A program made the translations under genes and the position numbers. Of a stretch of DNA of 16,777 nucleotides, positions 1-8,327 are shown in pieces. How positions within the stretch are numbered: position 1 is the first letter of the stretch; the number at the start of each line of letters is the position of its first letter. The notes under the pieces were generated by a model that was not told where the DNA came from, searched no databases, and saw only the letters and a list, made by a program, of their open reading frames with translations. Source of the stretch: Caldifarciminota bacterium UBA2202 (GTDB taxonomy: Bacteria; Hydrothermota; 32-111); assembly GCA_002327905.1 (NCBI GenBank), contig DCUY01000033.1, positions 275-17,051 on the forward strand, written 5' to 3'.

Positions 1-27
1 TCACCTGTTCCCCTCTTTCTTGATACC

Positions 28-56
28 TTGACAGGAAGAATAAATTTATATATAGT
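28..56 (+). promoter_or_regulatory. Sigma-70-type promoter of the miaB operon
   Basis: The -35 box TTGACA (28-33) matches consensus exactly. After a 17-base spacer comes TATAGT (51-56), five of six to the -10 consensus. Predicted transcription start is near 62-64, giving a 5' leader of about 45 bases before miaB. The leader carries the Shine-Dalgarno AAGGAA (95-100). No other promoter is obvious before 5478, so this one probably serves all four genes downstream. Prediction from sequence only. Confidence 0.7.
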
Positions 57-108
57 CAAAAGATTATGAAGAGCTCTAATATCGCATGTATATTAAGGAA
101 TTGAATAT

Positions 109-1377
109 ATGAACAACAGATTCCATATTGCCACTTACGGATGTCAGATGAATGATTATGATTCTCTGATAATCGAGTCCATTTTGCTGTCCGAGGGGTA
201 TGAAAGGGCGTCCTGTATTGATGACGCATCTGTGATAATAGTCAACGGATGCTCCGTAAGAGAGCATGCTGAAGAGAGGGCGATGGGATTTATCAATTCC
301 GTAAGTGTTGAGTCGAAGAAAAAAAAGAAAATAATTTTGGCAGGATGTCTTGCCCGTTCTCTTAAAGATATTCCTGAATTTATTGATGCGGCTGTCTCTC
401 CGACTGAGTACAAAGACCTTCCTGAAATTCTTAAAAACAATTTCAATGTTCTCTCTCTAAAATCAAAAGGCGATTACACTGATATAAGCATAAATTCAGG
501 AATCACCCTTTTGACTCCTATAAGCAAAGGGTGCGACAATTTCTGCTCCTATTGCATTGTTCCATACCTTAGGGGCAGGGAAGAATCATTTTCATCCGAT
601 TCAATCTTAAAACAGATTAAGAGAAGTAAAAATTTACTGACAAGAGAGATTCTTTTAATGGGGCAGAATGTAAATTCATACTTATCCAAAGGGAGAGTCT
701 TTACTGATATTTTAAGTGATGTGCTTAATGAATTTGGGGATATGCGGGTAAGATTCATAACATCTCATCCGAAGGATTTTTCAATAAAGATAATTGAAAT
801 GATGGCTGAGAATAAAAATTTATGCAGGCATCTGCATCTCCCTGTTCAGTCAGGTTCAGACAGAATTTTATCACTGATGCACAGAAAATACACTGCGGAT
901 GATTTCAGAGAGATTGTGCGCCTCGCGCGGAAGATTCTTCCTGACATTACAATAACGACTGATATAATGACCGGAATGCCTGAAGAGAGCGAGAAGGATT
1001 TTGAAGAGACTTTGAATATTGTAAATGAAATTCAATTTGACGATGCATTTATGTATAAATATTCAGGCAGGAGATTCACTCTATCAAGATACTTTGAATC
1101 AGTCTCCTCAGAGGAGGGATTGTCGCGCCTTGGAAGGCTTATAAAGGTTCAGCAGGAGATAAAGAAGAAGAAGGTTCTTATGTTGAAAGGAAAGACTCTC
1201 GAAGTTCTCTCAGAGAGAGAGAGCAAAAAGAGCAAATCCGAATTTTACGGAAGGGATTCGGGAAACAGGAGTGTCATAATCAGGGGAATGAATATACAGG
1301 CAGGAAAATTATATAATGTGAAAATAAATGAAATCGCAGGTCTCACCCCCTTGGGAGATATAGCGGAGGAAAAATGA
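109..1377 (+). CDS. miaB: MiaB-type tRNA 2-methylthiotransferase (radical SAM)
   Basis: Likely converts i6A to ms2i6A at tRNA position 37 by radical-SAM methylthiolation, a cytosolic reaction that stabilises codon-anticodon pairing. The 422-residue protein has the three MTTase N-terminal cluster cysteines C12 (in YGCQMN), C48 and C80. The radical-SAM CxxxCxxC follows (C142, C146, C149 in GCDNFCSYC). Further MiaB-like stretches are IVPYLRGREES, GQNVNSY (about 185-191) and HLPVQSGSDRIL. The C-terminal 60 or so residues resemble a TRAM RNA-binding domain. GQNVNSY and RGRE favour MiaB over RimO or MtaB. The ATG has Shine-Dalgarno AAGGAA eight bases upstream. Its stop overlaps the next start as ATGA (1374-1377). 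It is at the short end of the family (usually about 430-470). Confidence 0.93.
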   Translation: MNNRFHIATYGCQMNDYDSLIIESILLSEGYERASCIDDASVIIVNGCSVREHAEERAMGFINSVSVESKKKKKIILAGCLARSLKDIPEFIDAAVSPTEYKDLPEILKNNFNVLSLKSKGDYTDISINSGITLLTPISKGCDNFCSYCIVPYLRGREESFSSDSILKQIKRSKNLLTREILLMGQNVNSYLSKGRVFTDILSDVLNEFGDMRVRFITSHPKDFSIKIIEMMAENKNLCRHLHLPVQSGSDRILSLMHRKYTADDFREIVRLARKILPDITITTDIMTGMPEESEKDFEETLNIVNEIQFDDAFMYKYSGRRFTLSRYFESVSSEEGLSRLGRLIKVQQEIKKKKVLMLKGKTLEVLSERESKKSKSEFYGRDSGNRSVIIRGMNIQAGKLYNVKINEIAGLTPLGDIAEEK

Positions 1378-2105
1378 AGACAAAACTATTTTTTGTGATT
1401 TTGGTCTTTTCTGTAATCGCTTTGAATGCAAATCTTACAGACCTTTACCGTAGCGGAAACATAAAAGCATTGACGGCGAAATTGGATTCATTGGAAAAAG
1501 CAAATAAAGAGATATCCTGTACTCTTCTCTTTTACTGTGCAGAGCTTATGGATAATGTTCAGAGAAGCGTTGCATGTTATACGCAGATTGTCAATTTCTA
1601 CACAGACTCGCCGTTTTTCAATGCTTCTCAATTGAGACTCGCAAAGTATTACACTCTACAGCAGGATTCTGCAAAGGCGGCTCTTTATTTAAGGAGAATA
1701 ATATCATCAAAGGATACTCTTCTCTCTCCTCTCGCTTATGTTTCGACAATCGCTCTTTTTGAAAGATACGGAGACCTTTCCAATACATCCAAATTCATAA
1801 GGGATTTTCAATCCGATTTTCCATCGTCCCAATTTGCACTTTATTACACTTCCGAAAAGAAATCGCATTCGGTTGTAAAAGATTTATACTATGCAATACA
1901 GATAGGATCATTCAAGAGTATGGAAAATGCAGATAAACTCTTTGATGAGTATAAGAAGAAGAGATACGATATATACAAAGTGACTGAGAAAGACCTTATC
2001 AAAGTGAGGATAGGCAAGTTTAAAAATGAAGAGGATGCAAAGTCATTCCTCAAAGTATTCCAAAAAGCCGAAACAATTCCAGCGTGGGTAGTTAAATCGG
2101 AGTGA
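1374..2105 (+). CDS. Secreted SPOR-domain protein with TPR-like middle
   Basis: 243 residues. An N-terminal signal peptide or anchor (about 1-19, hydrophobic FFVILVFSVIALNA) indicates export. Residues about 50-160 look like helical hairpins of the tetratricopeptide/YbgF kind (ELMDNVQRSVACYTQIV, then LRLAKYYTLQQDSAKAALY). Residues about 172-243 fit a SPOR domain (YYAIQIGSFKSMENADKLF, then IKVRIGKFKNEEDAKSFL). SPOR domains bind denuded glycan strands of septal peptidoglycan, so a periplasmic cell-envelope or division role is inferred; the exact function is unknown. The ATG has a strong Shine-Dalgarno GGAGG (1365-1369) and overlaps the miaB stop by four bases. Its own stop overlaps the mutS GTG. 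Confidence 0.82.
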   Translation: MKTKLFFVILVFSVIALNANLTDLYRSGNIKALTAKLDSLEKANKEISCTLLFYCAELMDNVQRSVACYTQIVNFYTDSPFFNASQLRLAKYYTLQQDSAKAALYLRRIISSKDTLLSPLAYVSTIALFERYGDLSNTSKFIRDFQSDFPSSQFALYYTSEKKSHSVVKDLYYAIQIGSFKSMENADKLFDEYKKKRYDIYKVTEKDLIKVRIGKFKNEEDAKSFLKVFQKAETIPAWVVKSE

Positions 2106-4690
2106 AATTGACAGAGACAACTCCGCTTCTTGAGCAGTATCTTGAGATAAAGAAAAATTACAGTGATTCTATACTGTTGTTCAGAATGGGTGATTTCTAT
2201 GAAACATTTTTTGAAGATGCAAAGCTCATCTCAGAGATACTGAATATCACACTGACTTCAAGAGAGTATGCGTCAAAGGATGTGCCTCTCGCAGGATTTC
2301 CGATTAAATCCGCAGACCAGTATATAATTCGTCTGGTGAAGACAAACAGAAAAGTGGCTGTGTGCGAACAGCTTGAAGAGCCTAATTCAAGCATAAAGCT
2401 TGTGAGGCGCGGAGTAGTTGAGGTTATAACTCCGGGGACTATAATGAGAGAGGCTCTACTTTCGGAGAGGGAGAATAATTACATAGCGGCTCTAAAAGCC
2501 GGAGAGGAGCGCGCCGCTCTTGCCGTCTCGGATATTTCCACAGGAGAAATGTATTCTGTGGAGTTTGATGATATTTATTCTGCGAGGGATTATCTGATAA
2601 AACTCTCGCCGAGCGAAATTCTTACAGAAGGAAAGAATAGAGACCTGCAAAGTCAGAATGCGAGAGATATAGACAAGTCGTATTTCGAAGCAGGAGAGGC
2701 AAACAGAGCTTTGACAGAGCACTTCAAAGTAAAGACGGTCGACGATATAGGAATGACCAAAGACATGCGGTTGTCAATAGAGGCGGCCGGAGCTCTCATA
2801 GGATATCTGAGAGAGAATCAGAATAAAAATCTTCAGCAGATAAAATCAATCAAAGTCAAATCTATGAAGGAGAGGATGTTTGTAGATTATCAGACAATGA
2901 GGAATCTCGAAATTTTTGAAAGAATGAACGGAGAGAAGGGAAATTCTTTCATAAGCATCATAGACAGGACAAAGACCCCGATGGGTGCAAGGTATTTGAG
3001 AAATCTGATGAGGGGACCATTCAATGACATTATTGAGATAAATGAAAATCTCTCACTGGTTCAGAAATTTTATGAAAATATCCAGACATCGAAAAGTCTC
3101 ATACGCACATTGGGCGAGATAGGCGACATTGAGCGGATAAATACGAGAATAGCCGCAAGAAGAGCCGTTCCCCGCGATCTGATTCTTCTTTCAGAGGCGG
3201 TGAAGAGGCTTTCGATTCTCAGAACGCATCTGTCGTTTATGGGCATTGAGCATCTTATTATGGAGCCGAAAAATCTTGAGCCGGCTTCAGTTCTTATCGA
3301 CAGCGCCCTTGACAAAGATAAAGTGCTTGACAATCAGAAAGAGAGGTTCTTCAGAAAAGGATTTGATAAAGCGTATGATGAGCTTCTTGAACTCTCCACA
3401 AATACATCCGAGATGATTTACAGAATGGAGGAGGCGGAGAAGAAGAATACCGGAATCTCAAACTTGAGAATAGGATACAATTCCGTAATGGGATATTACA
3501 TTGAGATTACTAATTCAAACAAGGATAAAGTGCCGAAGGAGTATATTAGAAAACAGACTCTTAAGAATGCGGAGAGGTATATAAATGATGAGCTGAAAAA
3601 TTATGAGCATAAAATTTTATCAGCTGAAGAGAGGCTCAATTCAATGGAAAAGGAGATGTTCTCTTCAATTATCGAGAGGCTCTTCGGATACTATTCTTCA
3701 GTGAGCGAACTCTGCGGACAGATTGCATATATAGATTATCTCTGCCTAAATGCCGTAAATGCATTTGAAAATGACTGGGTGAAGCCTGTCATAGGCGAGT
3801 TTGATGAAATATATATTGAAGACGGAAGGCATCCTGTTGTAGAATTTGTTGACAGAGTGAATTCCTTTACCCCCAATTCATTGTCTATGGACAGGCAGAC
3901 AAGAGTGATACTCCTCACAGGTCCGAATATGTCGGGAAAATCAACTTATCTCAGACAGAATGCACTGATTATATACATGGCGCATCTTGGTATGTTCGTT
4001 CCGGCAAAATCAGCGAGGATTCCTCTCACTGACAGAATCTTCACAAGAATAGGAGCAAGCGATGACATATCAAAGGGAGTTTCGACATTCATGGCTGAAA
4101 TGCTCGAGTCGGCGAACATAATCAACAACATGACCAAGAAGAGTTTTCTTGTCCTTGATGAGATAGGAAGAGGAACTTCAACATTCGACGGATTGGCTAT
4201 TGCATGGGCGATACTTGAATACATACATAATTCCGAGATTAGCCCCAAGACTCTTTTTGCAACGCATTATCATGAATTGACGGAACTGACAGTGAAACTT
4301 GCGAAGATGAAAAATTATACAACTAAAGTCAGAAAGACTGCGGATAAAATAATATTCTTAAGAAGAGTGGTAGAAGGGGCAACAGACGAGAGCTATGGAA
4401 TTGAAGTGGCAAAAATGGCAGGGCTTCCGAAAGAGGTGACTGACAATGCACTGACAATATTAAAACTTCTTAAAGAGAGCGAAATGAATATCAAAGACAA
4501 GATAAGAGATGCTTCACAGATGCAATTGTTTGTTAAAGAGGAGAATTCTGACAGGTCTAAAGAGAAGATAAGAGAAGTCATAGACCTGATAGCCGGACTT
4601 GATTTGAAAGACACGACTCCTCTTGAAGCTCTGTTGATTTTGGAAAAACTTAAAAATTCATTGTCCGAAGAGACAAAGGAGAAAAATTGA
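2102..4690 (+). CDS. mutS: DNA mismatch repair protein MutS
   Basis: Recognises mispaired and looped bases and starts methyl-independent or strand-directed repair with MutL (not in this window). Full length at 862 residues. The mismatch-wedge F-x-E is F32-Y33-E34 in RMGDFYETF. Connector, lever and clamp regions follow. The C-terminal ABC-type ATPase has Walker A GPNMSGKS (607-614), Walker B LVLDE (D686, E687), then IGRGTSTFDG and a THYHEL switch region. QMQLF (806-810) fits the QxxLF sliding-clamp binding motif, and a helical tail with TPLEAL closes the protein. The start is GTG, overlapping the previous stop as GTGA (2102-2105). No clear Shine-Dalgarno precedes it, so translation probably depends on coupling. 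All key residues are intact. Confidence 0.97.
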   Translation: MKLTETTPLLEQYLEIKKNYSDSILLFRMGDFYETFFEDAKLISEILNITLTSREYASKDVPLAGFPIKSADQYIIRLVKTNRKVAVCEQLEEPNSSIKLVRRGVVEVITPGTIMREALLSERENNYIAALKAGEERAALAVSDISTGEMYSVEFDDIYSARDYLIKLSPSEILTEGKNRDLQSQNARDIDKSYFEAGEANRALTEHFKVKTVDDIGMTKDMRLSIEAAGALIGYLRENQNKNLQQIKSIKVKSMKERMFVDYQTMRNLEIFERMNGEKGNSFISIIDRTKTPMGARYLRNLMRGPFNDIIEINENLSLVQKFYENIQTSKSLIRTLGEIGDIERINTRIAARRAVPRDLILLSEAVKRLSILRTHLSFMGIEHLIMEPKNLEPASVLIDSALDKDKVLDNQKERFFRKGFDKAYDELLELSTNTSEMIYRMEEAEKKNTGISNLRIGYNSVMGYYIEITNSNKDKVPKEYIRKQTLKNAERYINDELKNYEHKILSAEERLNSMEKEMFSSIIERLFGYYSSVSELCGQIAYIDYLCLNAVNAFENDWVKPVIGEFDEIYIEDGRHPVVEFVDRVNSFTPNSLSMDRQTRVILLTGPNMSGKSTYLRQNALIIYMAHLGMFVPAKSARIPLTDRIFTRIGASDDISKGVSTFMAEMLESANIINNMTKKSFLVLDEIGRGTSTFDGLAIAWAILEYIHNSEISPKTLFATHYHELTELTVKLAKMKNYTTKVRKTADKIIFLRRVVEGATDESYGIEVAKMAGLPKEVTDNALTILKLLKESEMNIKDKIRDASQMQLFVKEENSDRSKEKIREVIDLIAGLDLKDTTPLEALLILEKLKNSLSEETKEKN

Positions 4691-5478
4691 AGAGACTTTT
4701 TGTAATTTTAATTGTTCTGTCGGTATTTGCAGATGTTTATGCCAAGAGAGATTACTCTGAAGAGAAGGGGCTTATAGCGGTATCTGACAGCACAAAGGTT
4801 GAAATATCAGTGATGAAGGGCGACATACTCGTAACACCCACTTCAAGAGATTCGATTTTTTTTTACTGCATAAAATCAGCCGGAGACGGCCTCTCTGCAG
4901 ATGATGTCTCTGTGGAGGTTGATACGACTCACTCAAACATTGTCAGGATATCATGCTCATGGAAGAATCCTGATGACGACTATAGAGGGGACATTGAAGT
5001 TCTTCTGCCTTTAAGGATTTTTCTGTCAAGAGTCTTCACAACATCAGGCAAAATAAATATTGACGGAGTAAAAGGAGAATGTTCTGTCGAGTGTTTTGAA
5101 GGAGATATAAATATAAAGCGATTTGACGGTTCTCTTGATATTTTCAATATGCATGGAAATATAAATGTAGCGGATTCGCGTATGATAAGAAAGATTGAGA
5201 ATCTCGAAGGAAATATAACTGCGGATTTAAGGGGAGAATCTTCGGATTCTGTCTTTATTAAGACAGCAGGAGGAAAAATATCATTAAGAATATCAGGCGC
5301 ATCAAACGCGAGCATTTTTATGGAGACAAAAAACGGAAAAGTTACAGTATCAGATTATTTTTCGGATAGGACAGTCTCTGAAAATGAATGTGTGAAGAGA
5401 GTGACTCTGAATGCCGGCAAGAGCAGAATTGAAGTGAGAAATATTGAAGGGGATATAGAACTGAAACCTCTCAACTGA
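4687..5478 (+). CDS. Secreted DUF4097-like beta-repeat protein
   Basis: 263 residues starting at TTG (4687), which overlaps the mutS stop as TTGA. AAAGGAG (4675-4681) lies five bases upstream and supports this start. Residues 1-19 form a signal peptide (KRLFVILIVLSVFADVYA, probable cleavage near A19). The rest is a run of short beta-strand repeats of the form GxIxIxxxxG (GKINIDGVKGECSVECF, GDINIKRFDGSLDIF, GNINVADS, GNITADLRG, GKISLRISG, GKVTVSDYF), suggesting a right-handed beta-helix as in DUF4097/putative-adhesin proteins. These are often found in the envelope of FCB bacteria, with no firm biochemical role. It probably lies in the periplasm or at the surface. Operon placement after mutS gives no functional clue. 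Confidence 0.72.
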   Translation: MKRLFVILIVLSVFADVYAKRDYSEEKGLIAVSDSTKVEISVMKGDILVTPTSRDSIFFYCIKSAGDGLSADDVSVEVDTTHSNIVRISCSWKNPDDDYRGDIEVLLPLRIFLSRVFTTSGKINIDGVKGECSVECFEGDINIKRFDGSLDIFNMHGNINVADSRMIRKIENLEGNITADLRGESSDSVFIKTAGGKISLRISGASNASIFMETKNGKVTVSDYFSDRTVSENECVKRVTLNAGKSRIEVRNIEGDIELKPLN

Positions 5479-5952
5479 TTATTTCTGAATCACCGGAATT
5501 TCCTTATGTTTCACAATGTTGGTGAAATATGCGATATAAGGTATTTTATTCCTTGTAAAATGAAGACTTGAAGGATTTGTATTTATCTTTTTATAAACAA
5601 GAGTATCTTTAAGTGAATCAGTATTGATTATAAACAAAGTCTCTTTATCTCTTTTCAGAGTGTCTATTTTCAAATCATTCATGAAAATATTGAGAGAAGC
5701 AGTAAAATGCGGTTTATTAGCAATGGATTTCAAATCAGAATAAAGAGTATCGTTCGAAGAGATTGTAAATCTATCTGAATCAGGATAAATTTTCATTTCA
5801 AAAAACTCGAGTTCGCAGGACTGCGAATCTTTGCATGATTTTATATATCCGCTTATCTGCAGAGAATCATACTCTGTATAGAGATAATCTCCGCTGACAG
5901 CCGAGGATAACAGCAGAACTATGCTAATCAGAATCGTCTTTAAGTCTGTCAT
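5479..5952 (-). CDS. Small secreted protein of unknown function
   Basis: 157 residues, not recognised. The N-terminus (about 1-21, LKTILISIVLLLSSAVSG) looks like a signal peptide with a small-residue cleavage site and no lipobox cysteine. The mature part is rich in Ser, Asp, Lys and Thr and predicted mainly beta. It has a close cysteine pair (KSCKDSQSCE) that might form a disulfide. The small, beta-rich, N-anchored build is loosely like LptC, but no diagnostic motif supports that. The ATG lies inside the end of ftsK (29-base overlap) and is preceded by a GAGGGA Shine-Dalgarno, supporting real translation. Its TAA stop abuts the stop of the convergent gene at 5478. Confidence 0.6.
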   Translation of the reverse strand: MTDLKTILISIVLLLSSAVSGDYLYTEYDSLQISGYIKSCKDSQSCELEFFEMKIYPDSDRFTISSNDTLYSDLKSIANKPHFTASLNIFMNDLKIDTLKRDKETLFIINTDSLKDTLVYKKINTNPSSLHFTRNKIPYIAYFTNIVKHKEIPVIQK

Positions 5953-8290
5953 AAACTTCCCTCGGTTTTGACCCGTTTGCAGGACCGACTATTCCAGCCT
6001 TTTCCAATTGGTCAAGAAGGCGCGCCGCGCGAGGATATCCGAGAGCAAAATGTTTTTGAAGCATTGAGGTGGACGCCTGTTTTTTTAGATAAATGAAATC
6101 CCTTGCCGCGTCAAAGAGAGGGTCATACTCGTCACTGTCAATCACTGCTCCGTTGCCGTCTCTTGTGAAATTCTTTGTCAAACCGGATTCCTCTATCGGT
6201 ATATGGTAAACAACATTTGTCAGAAGGTCTGTAAGCTTTTCATCTTCGATATCCAGCTCCTCTGCATACTGCTTCACAAATTCTTCAATTCTAAGTTCGT
6301 ATCCGGGTGTATTTACCGGATTCGCTATGCACTGCACAAGTTCGTTTTCTATTAGCAGTTTTGCAAGCTTTGTTGAATCCTTTATGGAATTCTCAAACAG
6401 CTTCTTCATGTATGTTTCAGCCCACAGATTCGCTACTGCAGTCGCCTCTTCAGTCTTTAGATATGCTCCGTGCGCCCTCATAATGATTCCCTTTTGAGGA
6501 GGTATATAGAGCATATCCCCCTTTCCGAGAAGTTTGTCCGCTCCGCTTGCGTCAAGAATTGTCTTCGAGTCTGCCTTTGAAGGAACTTTGAAGGATATTC
6601 TTATTGGGAAATTCGCCTTTATGGATCCTGTGATAATATTCACCGATGGCCTCTGCGTTGCAAGTATAAGGTGTATTCCGACAGCTCTTGACATCTGCGC
6701 GAGTCTTATAATGTGTGACTCAATCTCTTTCTGGCTTGTCATCATTAAATCAGCCATTTCATCAATAATCACTATTATATACGGCTTCTTTTTGTCGCTC
6801 TTTTTATTGTATTCAACAATGTCCCTCACTCCGAGTTTTGCAAATGCCTTGTACCGCAGATCCATCCACAGTGTAAGCTCCTTAAGCATTGATACGGCCT
6901 CTTTCGAATCAGTTATCACAGGCCGTTCAAGATGGGGCACTCCGTTATAAATAGAGAGTTCTATTCTCTTAGGATCAACCATGAGGAATCTGACCTCTTC
7001 TGGCTGGGCTTTGAAGAGAATAGATGTTATTATTCCGTTTATACAAACAGACTTGCCTGAACCTGTGGTTCCCGCTATAAGAAGATGCGGCATTGTAGAA
7101 ACCTGAGCAAAAATCGGGTTATTCTCCGTATCTCTGCCTAAAACAATGCTTGTCGGATCCTCATATTCAATGAATTCCTTTTCAGTCATAAGATTTTTCA
7201 GATATACTATCACTCTGTTTTTATTGGGAATCTCTATTCCCACTGCGGATTTTCCGGGAATATGTCCGAGAATTCTTATTGATTTCGCCTTCATTGCAAG
7301 CGCAAGGTCATCAGAGAGGGATGTTATCTTGTTGACTTTAATTCCGGGAGCAGGCTCGAATTCATAAGTGGTGATTACCGGCCCCACATTGACATTGATG
7401 ACTCTTCCCTCAACCTGAAAACTCCTCATCTTCTCTTCAAGAATCTTTATATTGTCATTTATCTCATCATCATCCTTTGTGAGAGTGACATTTGGAGCGT
7501 CATCAAAAGAGTCGAGAAAGAGTCTTTTGAATTCATCGTTTATTAAATGCTTGTAATCAATATTGGGCTGTAAGCCTGTTTTGACAACTACCTTCTTCGG
7601 CTTTAATTTTCTCTTTCGAGGTTCTTTTTCAGATATGTCATCATCGGTATTCTCATCGGAAAAATCTTCCTCAAAAACAGGCTCCGTCTCTTCGTCATCC
7701 TCGTCCTTTTTTTCAATTCTCCTGAAAGCATTTGAAAGCATATCCATAATAGGGGAGAATTCAGAGAAGAGCAGAAGAGAAATAAAAAGAAGGAATGATA
7801 TTATAACAGATAGTCCCACGGTTCCCAAATACTCTGAAAAGAATCTTGATGAACTTTCTCCATAAAGCCCCGACATATTAACATCACTGAAAAGAGTGCC
7901 GAGAAGCATAGGGCTTAGAAGTATGAATATGACTGATATGATTAGAGGAAAATATTTGTTCTTCATCTTCATGATGAATCCGAGGCCTGTATATAAAAGG
8001 AAGAACGGAAGAAAAAAGGCAAAATAACCGAGATTGGTAAATGAGGAGAATGCAATATTGAATCCTAAAAGTCCTCCCCAATTATTCTCTCTGTTTACGT
8101 TTTCAATGCTTCCTGTTGAAAAATTTGCAAAGCATACGAACATATAAACCGAGAGCATGAGAAGCGCAAGGAAGGCGGTGTATCTGTAAAGATTCTTTTC
8201 CTCCGACAAGCCGCGCTTCTTTATCTCTATGAAGAGAAGAGCTATGGAGACAATAATTGATGTTGCAAAGAGAATCTTCGAAATTATCAT
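5924..8290 (-). CDS. ftsK: FtsK/SpoIIIE-type DNA translocase
   Basis: Membrane-anchored, septum-located ATPase that pumps chromosomal DNA and helps resolve dimers at division. 788 residues. The N-terminal membrane part has about five hydrophobic segments (near 4-23, 37-57, 84-107, 112-134 and 156-176). An acidic then basic linker follows (about 192-240). The alpha/beta motor has Walker A GTTGSGKS (407-414), Walker B IIVIIDE (D510, E511) and ATQRPSV (544-550). The C-terminal winged-helix gamma domain (about 722-785) reads DPLFDAARDF...GYPRAARLLDQLE...GSKPREV and would read KOPS-like polar DNA sites. The stretch 624-721 between motor and gamma is longer than usual. No Shine-Dalgarno precedes the ATG; its promoter abuts the start codon (see 8299-8327). 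Follows the peptidase gene by 33 bases. Confidence 0.95.
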   Translation of the reverse strand: MIISKILFATSIIVSIALLFIEIKKRGLSEEKNLYRYTAFLALLMLSVYMFVCFANFSTGSIENVNRENNWGGLLGFNIAFSSFTNLGYFAFFLPFFLLYTGLGFIMKMKNKYFPLIISVIFILLSPMLLGTLFSDVNMSGLYGESSSRFFSEYLGTVGLSVIISFLLFISLLLFSEFSPIMDMLSNAFRRIEKKDEDDEETEPVFEEDFSDENTDDDISEKEPRKRKLKPKKVVVKTGLQPNIDYKHLINDEFKRLFLDSFDDAPNVTLTKDDDEINDNIKILEEKMRSFQVEGRVINVNVGPVITTYEFEPAPGIKVNKITSLSDDLALAMKAKSIRILGHIPGKSAVGIEIPNKNRVIVYLKNLMTEKEFIEYEDPTSIVLGRDTENNPIFAQVSTMPHLLIAGTTGSGKSVCINGIITSILFKAQPEEVRFLMVDPKRIELSIYNGVPHLERPVITDSKEAVSMLKELTLWMDLRYKAFAKLGVRDIVEYNKKSDKKKPYIIVIIDEMADLMMTSQKEIESHIIRLAQMSRAVGIHLILATQRPSVNIITGSIKANFPIRISFKVPSKADSKTILDASGADKLLGKGDMLYIPPQKGIIMRAHGAYLKTEEATAVANLWAETYMKKLFENSIKDSTKLAKLLIENELVQCIANPVNTPGYELRIEEFVKQYAEELDIEDEKLTDLLTNVVYHIPIEESGLTKNFTRDGNGAVIDSDEYDPLFDAARDFIYLKKQASTSMLQKHFALGYPRAARLLDQLEKAGIVGPANGSKPREVYDRLKDDSD

Positions 8291-8298
8291 ATCAAAAG

Positions 8299-8327
8299 AT
8301 TATCCTAAAAAAAGCGCTTAATGTCAA
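8299..8327 (-). promoter_or_regulatory. ftsK promoter, embedded in the end of the peptidase gene
   Basis: On the minus strand TTGACA (8327-8322, exact consensus) is followed by a 17-base spacer and GATAAT (8304-8299, five of six). The peptidase TGA stop (8326-8324) lies inside this -35 box. The predicted start falls about 7 bases beyond the -10, near 8292, only about two bases before the ftsK ATG at 8290. With no Shine-Dalgarno in between, the message would be essentially leaderless. Confidence 0.65.

Noticed and set aside
1..69. Open + frame from the left edge to a TGA at 67-69, possibly the tail of an upstream gene
   Set aside because: It is only 22 codons, overlaps the strong promoter at 28-56 and has no recognisable sequence.
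156..446. Antisense reading frames of 60-140 codons inside miaB, mutS, ftsK, the peptidase and permease genes
   Set aside because: They lie opposite strongly conserved coding sequence, lack recognisable protein features, and look like shadows of codon bias.
5479..5952. Assignment of the small secreted protein as LptC
   Set aside because: Only size, N-terminal hydrophobic segment and beta-rich character agree; no diagnostic motif or lpt neighbour is present.
8301..8320. Possible terminator between the peptidase gene and ftsK (AAGCGCTT followed by T-run, minus strand)
   Set aside because: The palindrome is too short to make a hairpin with a loop; the bases are better explained as the spacer of the ftsK promoter.
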